From Dactylosporangium roseum (GTDB lineage Bacteria; Actinomycetota; Actinomycetes; Mycobacteriales; Micromonosporaceae), in NCBI RefSeq assembly GCF_025264685.1, contig NZ_CP073721.1, forward strand, positions 1-64,000: a DNA stretch of 64,000 nucleotides, in the 5' to 3' direction. The first letter of the stretch is position 1. Each line of letters begins with the position of its first letter. The notes beneath the pieces were generated by a model. It worked only from the letters and a program-made list of their open reading frames with translations, did no database searches and was not told the origin of the DNA. Positions 57,840-64,000 of this stretch are shown here, in pieces. Position numbers and translations under genes: made by a program.

Positions 57840-57925
57840 TGGTGGGGAAGGAGGGAGTTGAACCCTCACGCCCTTTCGGGCACACGGACCTGAACCGTGC
57901 GCGTCTGCCATTCCGCCACTTCCCC
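57840..57925 (-). tRNA. tRNA-Leu (CAG)
   Basis: This is an 86-nt class II tRNA including encoded CCA. The acceptor pairs GGGGAAG with CTTCCCC. The anticodon loop is TTCAGGT with CAG. The variable arm is long (TGCCCGAAAGGGCG region), and the T-arm is GAGGGTTCAACTCCCTC. Confidence 0.97.
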
Positions 57926-58104
57926 CAGCGGTCGAAACCGCCTGGCGTGCCAAAGCATACCGTGTCCTCACTCGGCGAAATGACCGAGTAGGCACTAGGC
58001 TGCCCTGGGCGCCACGGAAGAGTAGCACGGGCCGACCGGTCAGCTTGCATACGGGAGTGCGACGTCCGGATACCATCATGACCTCGGAACCCGAGGAGGA
58101 ACCG

Positions 58105-58857
58105 GTGAGTGTGCTGCAGCGCTTCGAGAAGCGCCTCGAGGGCCTGGTCGAGGGGGCCTTCGCCAAGGTCTTCAAGGGGGTCGTCCACCCCGTGGAGATC
58201 CTCAACGCCATGCAACGGGAGGCGGAAGCCCACAAGGCGATTCTGGCCGGCGGACGCACGCTGGTGCCGAATCGCTACGTCATCGATCTTTCGCCCTACG
58301 ACCACAGCCGGCTGGCGCCCTATGCCGCCGCGCTCGCGCAGGAGCTCGCCCAGTCGCAGGCCGAGTTCATCGGTGAGCAGGGCTGGACGGTCTACGGCGA
58401 CGTGATCGTCGAGATCGAGCGGGGAGATGGTCTCGACACCGGCATGTTCCGGGTCACGGCCGAGGTCTACACCGGCGGCGACGTCGCACCGCCGCCCGTC
58501 CCCGACCCGTATGGGGGATACAACCAGGGTGGCGGCTACGGCCCGCCCGGCATGGGCGGCCCGGGCGGCCCGGCTCGAAACGTTCGACTGGTGTCGGGCG
58601 ACGGGCGCAGCTACCCTCTGTCGATCGGCTCGACCGTCATCGGCCGGGGCGATCAGGCCAACATGCGCCTGCCGGACGTCGGCATCTCGCGTCGTCACGC
58701 GCGGCTCGACTACGACGGTGCGCAGGTTGTGCTGACGGATCTCGGCTCCACCAACGGCACGATGGTCAACGGTCAACGCGTCTCCGCGGTCGCGTTGAAC
58801 CCAGGTGACATGATCCAGCTCGGCACGACCACGCTCACGTATCGCGTGGATGGTTGA
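58105..58857 (+). CDS. fhaA: FHA-domain protein FhaA
   Basis: The 250-residue protein has an N-terminal DUF3662 domain (MSVLQRFEKRLEGLVEGAFA, EILNAMQREAEAHKAIL) and a glycine-rich linker with GGYGPPGMGGPGG. A C-terminal FHA domain follows (TVIGRGDQANMRLPD, SRRHARLDY, DLGSTNGTMVNG). It binds phosphothreonine on cell-wall proteins such as the MviN flippase in mycobacteria. The start is GTG at 58105 with GAGGAGGA upstream. It opens the FhaA-to-PknA operon. Confidence 0.95.
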   Translation: MSVLQRFEKRLEGLVEGAFAKVFKGVVHPVEILNAMQREAEAHKAILAGGRTLVPNRYVIDLSPYDHSRLAPYAAALAQELAQSQAEFIGEQGWTVYGDVIVEIERGDGLDTGMFRVTAEVYTGGDVAPPPVPDPYGGYNQGGGYGPPGMGGPGGPARNVRLVSGDGRSYPLSIGSTVIGRGDQANMRLPDVGISRRHARLDYDGAQVVLTDLGSTNGTMVNGQRVSAVALNPGDMIQLGTTTLTYRVDG

Positions 58858-58909
58858 TCGTTCTGCATGCGTGGTCGACGTTAGGCGGATCTGAATGAGC
58901 GCGTGGTAG

Positions 58910-59389
58910 ATGGAATTTGTCATTACGGTGGCCCGTTACGGGTTGCTCGTGCTGCTGTGGATCTTCGTGTTCACGGTGGTCGGGGTGATCCGGCGGGACC
59001 TTTTCGCGGGCTCGCGTTCGAGCCGGATCGTCGCCGCACCCCGGGGGGTTGGTGCGGTGACGGCTCCCGGCCGTCCGGCGAAGGTCAAGCGCGGTAAGGC
59101 CGCCCACCAGCTCTTCGTCACCGCCGGTGCGCTGGCGGGCACTCGCATCACCCTCGGCGAGGCGCCCATCACCATCGGCCGGGCCGAGGACTCGACCCTG
59201 GTGATCACCGACGACTACGCCTCGGCCAAGCACGCCCGACTCGTGCCCCGTGCCGGCCAGTGGTATCTCGAGGACCTCGGCTCCACCAACGGCACCTACC
59301 TCGACAAGACCAAGGTCAGCGCACCCACCCCCGTCCCCCTCGGCGTGCCGATTCGCATCGGCCGCACTTCACTCGAGTTACGGCCATGA
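58910..59389 (+). CDS. fhaB: FHA-domain membrane protein FhaB
   Basis: The 159-residue protein has one N-terminal TM helix (YGLLVLLWIFVFTVVGVI) and a C-terminal FHA domain with ITIGRAEDSTLVI, SAKHARLVPR and DLGSTNGTYLD. It is the partner in kinase signalling to cell division proteins. Its stop overlaps the pstP start (ATGA), so the two are coupled. Confidence 0.95.
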   Translation: MEFVITVARYGLLVLLWIFVFTVVGVIRRDLFAGSRSSRIVAAPRGVGAVTAPGRPAKVKRGKAAHQLFVTAGALAGTRITLGEAPITIGRAEDSTLVITDDYASAKHARLVPRAGQWYLEDLGSTNGTYLDKTKVSAPTPVPLGVPIRIGRTSLELRP

Positions 59390-60810
59390 CCCTCACCTTG
59401 CGCTATGCGGCCCGCAGTGACCGCGGTCTGATTCGGAGTGGCAACCAGGACTCCGTCTACGCCGGACCGCGGCTGCTCGCCGTTGCCGACGGCATGGGCG
59501 GCATGGCCGCCGGTGACGTCGCCAGCAACATCGTCATCGCCACCATGGCTCCTCTCGACGAGGACGTGCCGGGAAACGCCATGATCGACACGCTGCGGAG
59601 CGCGGTCGATCTGGCGAACCAGCAGATCCGGGACGCCGTCGAAGAGAACCCGGCCATGGAGGGCATGGGCACGACCCTGACCGCCATGCTGTTCTCCGGC
59701 AGCAAGATGGGCATGGTTCACATCGGTGACTCGCGCGCATATCTCGTGCGTGACGGCGAGTTCAACCAGGTGACCAAGGACGACACCTACGTCCAGATGC
59801 TCGTCGACGAGGGTCGAATCAGCTTGGAGGAAGCCAGCAGTCACCCCCAGCGGTCCCTGCTGACCCGTGCGCTCGACGGACGTGACGCGGATCCCGAATA
59901 TTCGGTCAGGCAGGTCAAAACGGGTGACCGCTACCTGCTCTGCAGCGACGGGCTGTCCGGCGTCGTGAGCGCCGAGACGATCGAGGCGACCCTGCGGGAG
60001 TACGTCGACCCCAACCAGTGCGCCGGTCGGCTCATCGAGCTGGCTCTGCGCGGTGGCGGGCCCGACAACATCACCGTGATCGTCGCCGACGTGACCGACG
60101 AGGACATCGTCGAGGAGCGGCCCATCGTGGGCGGCGCGGCCGCCCAGGACCGCGGCATGGCGACGTCGGCGGATCAGTCGATGTCCTCGGCCCGTGGCGC
60201 CGCCCTCGCCGCGCCCCGCCCGCCGGTGCCGAAGTCCGAGGAGGAGCAGCGCGCGGCCAGCCCGGCGCAGGCCTCCTCCAGGGACGACAGCGAGCGGTCG
60301 CGCCGCCACCCGGCGCGCACCGCGGTCCTGCTCGTCGTCCTGCTCGGGCTCCTCGGCGGCGGTTTGTGGTACGGCTGGAGCGTGACACAGTCGCGGTACT
60401 ACGTCGGCGCGACCGACGACGGGACGGTGGCGATCTTCAAAGGCGTGCCCGGCAAGATCGCTTGGATCAACCTGTCCGAGGTCTACGAGTCGAGCGAGCT
60501 GAAGGTCGACGACCTCACGCCGGCGGCGCAGGGCACGGTCAAGCAGGGCATCCAGGTCGACAGCCTGCAGCAGGCCCAGGACAAGCTGGCCCAGTTGCGG
60601 GACCCGGGCAACCCGTCACGCAAGCAGGCATGCCCGAGCGCCGAGCCTTCCGCCGACGCCTCTTCCTCCGCCGCCGTGATCGAGACAGCCAGCCCGGCAG
60701 CGTCGATCTCCGCCGGTGCGTCCCCGGGCGCGTCAGTGTCCGTGTCCGCGTCCCCGACCATCGAGACGTCCCCGACCATGTCGAACCCGACCCCCGCAGC
60801 CAGTTGCTGA
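59386..60810 (+). CDS. pstP: PP2C-type Ser/Thr protein phosphatase
   Basis: It removes phosphates from PknA/PknB and their substrates. The 474-residue protein has a PPM catalytic domain: RSGNQDSVY, VADGMGGMAAGD, GDSRAYLVRDG, LCSDGLSGVV and GGPDNITVIVADV supply the metal-binding aspartates. A linker, one TM helix (TAVLLVVLLGLLGGGLWYGW, near 309-328) and an extracellular tail follow, with Ser/Ala repeats at the end. Start ATG 59386 overlaps fhaB. Confidence 0.96.
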   Translation: MTLTLRYAARSDRGLIRSGNQDSVYAGPRLLAVADGMGGMAAGDVASNIVIATMAPLDEDVPGNAMIDTLRSAVDLANQQIRDAVEENPAMEGMGTTLTAMLFSGSKMGMVHIGDSRAYLVRDGEFNQVTKDDTYVQMLVDEGRISLEEASSHPQRSLLTRALDGRDADPEYSVRQVKTGDRYLLCSDGLSGVVSAETIEATLREYVDPNQCAGRLIELALRGGGPDNITVIVADVTDEDIVEERPIVGGAAAQDRGMATSADQSMSSARGAALAAPRPPVPKSEEEQRAASPAQASSRDDSERSRRHPARTAVLLVVLLGLLGGGLWYGWSVTQSRYYVGATDDGTVAIFKGVPGKIAWINLSEVYESSELKVDDLTPAAQGTVKQGIQVDSLQQAQDKLAQLRDPGNPSRKQACPSAEPSADASSSAAVIETASPAASISAGASPGASVSVSASPTIETSPTMSNPTPAASC

Positions 60811-60835
60811 CCGCGAGGCCAAGAGGAAACGTGTC

Positions 60836-62347
60836 GTGACCGCCTCCGCCTATCCGGCCTCGTCGCCCTACAACCCGGGCGACGGCTCGGCCGTATCCGC
60901 GCCGGCCCGGCAGCGCACCCGCCGCAACGTCGAGCTCGGACTGCTCCTGTTCGTCGCGGCCATCCTCCTGGTCTACGCCGCCGTCGTCGAGGGCAACAGC
61001 GTCGGCGAGGTCACGCCCGACTTCTGGGTGCAGACCGCGATCCTCGCGGCCATCTTCGCGGTCGCGCACATGGCGATCCGCTTCCTCGCGCCGTACGCCG
61101 ACCCGGTGATCCTGCCGGCCGTCGCGCTCGTCAACGGGCTCGGCGTCGGTTTCCTGCGCCGTCTCGATCTCGGCAGGGAGAAGGCGGCGCTGCGCGCCGA
61201 CCTGAGCGTCTTCGGCGGCGACGGTTTCCGTCAGCTCGGCTGGACCGCGGCGGCCATCATCGGCGCCGTCATCCTGATGATCATCGTGCGTGATCATCGC
61301 TCCCTGTCGCGGTACGCGTACACGCTCGGCCTCACCGGCATCGTGCTGGTGCTGATTCCCGCCGTGCTGCCGGCCCGGTTCTCCTCGATCAACGGCGCCA
61401 AGCTGTGGATCAAGTTCCCGGGCTTCTCGATCCAACCCGGTGAGTTCGCCAAGATCTGCCTGCTGGTGTTCTTCGCGTACTATCTGGTGCGCAAGCGCGA
61501 GGTGTTGTCGCTGGCGAGCAAGCGGTTCCTCGGGATCGACTTCCCCCGGGGCCGTGACCTCGGGCCGGTCGTCCTGGTGTGGCTGCTCTCGCTCATGGTC
61601 CTGATCTTCGAGAAGGACCTCGGCACCTCACTCATGTACTTCGGCATGTTCGTCGTGACGCTGTACATCGCCACCGAGCGGGTCAGTTGGCTGATCATCG
61701 GTCTCGGCTTCTTCCTCGGTGGCGCCTTCCTCGCGTACTTCCTGGGCAAGACCGTCGGCGGCCCCTTCCTCAACTTCTCCGAGCGCGCCACCACCTGGCT
61801 CGACCCGTTCGCCGACGCGGACAACAAGGGCTACCAGTTGGTGCAGTCGCTGCTCGGCCTGGGCACCGGCGGCCTCACCGGTGCCGGCCCCGGCGCCGGT
61901 CAGCCGACCAAGGTGCCGGAGGTCCGCACCGACTTCATCTTCTCCGGTCTCGGCGAGGAGATCGGGCTCTTCGGCCTGACCGCGCTCCTCGTCGTCTACC
62001 TGCTGCTCGTCGAGCGCGGCCTGCGCGCCGCGATCAACGTGCGCGACTCCTTCGGGAAGCTGTTCGCCGGCGGCCTCGCGTTCACGCTGGGGTTGCAGGT
62101 GTTCGTCATCGTGGGTGGCATCAGCCAGCTCATCCCGCTGACCGGGCAGACCACGCCGTTCCTCTCGGCGGGTGGCTCGTCATTGGTGGCCAACTGGCTG
62201 CTGATCGGTCTGCTGCTACGAATCTCCGACGCGTCGCGCCGCCCGGCCGGTGGAGCCCCGTCGATCAACCTGGGTGGCGTTTCCACCGGCGGTGGTGGCG
62301 GCGCCCCGGTCCAGATCAAAGAGCTGCCCACGGAGGTTGTGCGATGA
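60836..62347 (+). CDS. rodA: SEDS peptidoglycan polymerase RodA/FtsW-type
   Basis: The 503-residue polytopic protein has at least ten TM helices and the SEDS signatures KLWIKFPGFSIQPGEFAKIC, FSERATTWLDPFADADNKGYQ (quoted in part) and QTTPFLSAGGSSLVANW. It polymerises lipid II with the PBP encoded next. The start is GTG at 60836 with AGAGGAAA upstream. The stop overlaps the pbpA start (ATGA). Confidence 0.95.
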   Translation: MTASAYPASSPYNPGDGSAVSAPARQRTRRNVELGLLLFVAAILLVYAAVVEGNSVGEVTPDFWVQTAILAAIFAVAHMAIRFLAPYADPVILPAVALVNGLGVGFLRRLDLGREKAALRADLSVFGGDGFRQLGWTAAAIIGAVILMIIVRDHRSLSRYAYTLGLTGIVLVLIPAVLPARFSSINGAKLWIKFPGFSIQPGEFAKICLLVFFAYYLVRKREVLSLASKRFLGIDFPRGRDLGPVVLVWLLSLMVLIFEKDLGTSLMYFGMFVVTLYIATERVSWLIIGLGFFLGGAFLAYFLGKTVGGPFLNFSERATTWLDPFADADNKGYQLVQSLLGLGTGGLTGAGPGAGQPTKVPEVRTDFIFSGLGEEIGLFGLTALLVVYLLLVERGLRAAINVRDSFGKLFAGGLAFTLGLQVFVIVGGISQLIPLTGQTTPFLSAGGSSLVANWLLIGLLLRISDASRRPAGGAPSINLGGVSTGGGGGAPVQIKELPTEVVR

Positions 62348-63864
62348 ACGCCCCGCTGCGCCGGGTCGGCGTCGTGGCGCTTGTGCTGTTCGCGATGCTG
62401 TTCGTCAACCTGAACTACCGCCAGGTGGTCAAGGCCGACGACTACCGGACCCACCCGCGCAACGGCCGGGTCCAGGCCAGCGAATACGAGCGCGCCCGTG
62501 GAAAGATCGTCAACGCGCAGGGTATCGCCGTGGCCGATGCCCAGGAGACCAGCGACTCGCTGAAGTTCCTGCGGACCTATCCGCTGAAGGACCACTACGC
62601 GCACGTCATCGGCTTCAAGCCGGTCAACCTCGGCGCGACCTCGCTGGAGAAGCTCAACAACGACTTCCTGACCGGCACCTCGGACAAGCAGGCGGCGGAT
62701 CGCATCGCCGGCCTCTTCACCGGCAAGGAGCCGGCCGGCGGCAACGTGCTCCTGACGATCTCCAGGGCGGCGCAGGAAACGGCGTACACCCAACTCGGCA
62801 CCAACAAGAAGGGCGCAAAGGTCGGGGCCGTCGTGGCGCTCGATCCGGCGACGGGCGCGGTCCTCGCCGAGGTGTCGATGCCGAGCTACGACCCCAACCT
62901 GCTCAGCACGCACGACACCAACGGCGCTCTCGCGAACTACAACAAGCTGGACAAAGATCCCACCAAGCCGTTGCTCAACCGTGCGGTGTCGGAGGTCTAC
63001 CCACCCGGCTCGACCTTCAAGGTCATCACCTCGGCGGCCGCACTCAGTGCGGACTCGTCGCTCGGGCCCGACTCGGTCGTGCAGGGCGGCGAGTTCTACC
63101 AGCCGCCGCAGACCTCGACGTTTCGCATCAAGAACGCGCACGAGGGCATCTGCCCGGACAACATCACGCTCAAGCAGGCGCTCACCGTTTCGTGCAACAC
63201 CGTCTTCGCCCGGATGGGGGTCGAGCGGATCGGGGCCGACAAGCTCAAGTCGATGGCACAGTCCTTCGGCTTCGAGTCGGAACCTCGATTCATCGAGGAT
63301 CAGGATCGCAACTACTGCGGCATCGTGGCCAGTCACACCGGCTCGATGACCGGAGGTGCCGACAACCGCGTCGACCCGCCTGCCGTTGCTCAGTCGAGCA
63401 TCGGACAGCGCGAGGTGAAGATGTCTCCGCTGCAAGGCGCCATGATTGCGGCGACGGTTGCCAACGGCGGTCGCGAGATGCGGCCGTACGTGGTGGACCG
63501 TCTGCAAAACGCCGACCTCTCCAACGCCGACCGCACCGAACCCAAGGAACTGGGCCGCCCGATCAGCGGCGACGTCGCCGGCAAACTGCAGGACATGATG
63601 TTCGGTGTCGTCACCTCCCGGGACGGCACGGGCCGCAACGCCAACGTCTCCGGGTTGCAGGTGGGTGGTAAGACCGGAACCGCGGAAAACGGTGAGGATA
63701 CCGAGGACCACGGCTGGTTCATCGGCTTCGCACTGAAGGACGGCAAGCCGATCATCTCGGTCGCGGTGTTCCTCGAGCACGCCGGCCAGGGTGGCAGCGC
63801 GGAGGCGGCTCGCATCGCCGGTCAGGTCATGAAGGCATACGCGGACGAAAAGGGCATCCGATAA
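62344..63864 (+). CDS. pbpA: Class B penicillin-binding protein A
   Basis: This is a D,D-transpeptidase that cross-links peptidoglycan. The 506-residue protein has one N-terminal TM ([16 protein letters not shown]). Active-site motifs are STFK (in YPPGSTFKV, near residue 222), SCN (in TVSCNTVF) and KTG (in VGGKTGTAE). In mycobacteria PbpA is phosphorylated by PknB and acts in division. It is coupled to rodA by a four-base overlap. Confidence 0.96.
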   Translation: MNAPLRRVGVVALVLFAMLFVNLNYRQVVKADDYRTHPRNGRVQASEYERARGKIVNAQGIAVADAQETSDSLKFLRTYPLKDHYAHVIGFKPVNLGATSLEKLNNDFLTGTSDKQAADRIAGLFTGKEPAGGNVLLTISRAAQETAYTQLGTNKKGAKVGAVVALDPATGAVLAEVSMPSYDPNLLSTHDTNGALANYNKLDKDPTKPLLNRAVSEVYPPGSTFKVITSAAALSADSSLGPDSVVQGGEFYQPPQTSTFRIKNAHEGICPDNITLKQALTVSCNTVFARMGVERIGADKLKSMAQSFGFESEPRFIEDQDRNYCGIVASHTGSMTGGADNRVDPPAVAQSSIGQREVKMSPLQGAMIAATVANGGREMRPYVVDRLQNADLSNADRTEPKELGRPISGDVAGKLQDMMFGVVTSRDGTGRNANVSGLQVGGKTGTAENGEDTEDHGWFIGFALKDGKPIISVAVFLEHAGQGGSAEAARIAGQVMKAYADEKGIR

Positions 63865-63880
63865 CAATGAGGTGCGCGAC

Positions 63881-64000
63881 ATGTTGAGCGCCGGCACCAC
63901 GCTGGGCGGGCGTTACCGCTTGGACGAGCGCATCGCCGGTGGCGGTATGGGTGACGTGTGGCGCGGCACCGACGAGGTGCTCGGCCGCACCGTCGCGATC
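63881..64000 (+). CDS. pknA: Ser/Thr protein kinase PknA-like, N-terminal part
   Basis: Only the first 40 codons lie in the window: [20 protein letters not shown] then [20 protein letters not shown], which is the start of a Hanks-type kinase with its glycine-rich ATP loop (GGGMGDVW). It lies 16 bp after pbpA, in the position of pknA in actinobacterial operons. The rest is beyond the window. Confidence 0.9.
   Translation, partial: MLSAGTTLGGRYRLDERIAGGGMGDVWRGTDEVLGRTVAI

Overview
This window starts at the dnaA start codon of a high-GC actinobacterial chromosome. The order dnaA, oriC, dnaN, 6-phosphogluconate dehydrogenase, recF, DUF721/dciA, gyrB, gyrA, DUF3566 gene, tRNA-Ile, tRNA-Ala is that of filamentous Actinobacteria. 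Chaplin-like repeats, an XRE/DUF5753 plus DUF397 pair and the fhaA-fhaB-pstP-rodA-pbpA-pknA cluster fit the same group. I infer a member of Micromonosporaceae (Actinoplanes, Micromonospora or Dactylosporangium type); no rRNA is present to test this.

1-15,205, replication core: an intact IS4-family insertion sequence (2078-3617, 18-bp ends, 10-bp palindromic target duplication) lies between dnaA and dnaN. It sits on the dnaA side of the origin. The DnaA-box cluster (about 3954-4548) and an AT-rich tract are uninterrupted between it and dnaN. Two tRNAs and a 42-residue DLW-39-type protein close this block.

15,206-17,063, decayed mobile DNA: a tyrosine recombinase remnant lies directly beside tRNA-Ala, followed by a truncated AlbA_2-domain gene and unassignable fragments.

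17,064-31,760, accessory but ordinary genes: a substrate-binding/VWA protein, YbaK, SufE, CBS-pair, SGNH hydrolase and rhodanese sulfurtransferase. Next come a translationally coupled glycosyltransferase/GH130 pair, a Tat-type lipoprotein, and an HSP90-family chaperone whose stop overlaps the start of a 919-residue TPR protein.

31,761-40,463, probable leucine/acyl-CoA catabolism: a TetR regulator, a biotin carboxylase without a biotin carrier domain, HMG-CoA lyase, a carboxyltransferase and an acyl-CoA dehydrogenase. The same 10-bp palindrome (AACGATCGTT) precedes the TetR gene once and the carboxyltransferase gene twice. Two perfect DnaA boxes sit just before the biotin carboxylase. Two secreted-protein genes, one a five-repeat chaplin-like protein, split the two metabolic halves.

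40,464-57,839, mixed: MMPL transporter, HTH/NB-ARC/TPR regulator, divergent MarR and YceI, a glutamate-cysteine ligase-family enzyme, membrane and PASTA proteins, an XRE/DUF397 pair, a protein with a 15-bp coding tandem repeat, adenosine deaminase, and a sugar epimerase/WecB pair. Three 76-bp palindromic elements (19,757; 40,478; 57,337) with paired arm changes are scattered in intergenic DNA.

57,840-64,000: tRNA-Leu, then the FHA/phosphatase/SEDS/PBP/Ser-Thr kinase operon that couples cell-wall growth to phosphorylation, running off the window within pknA.
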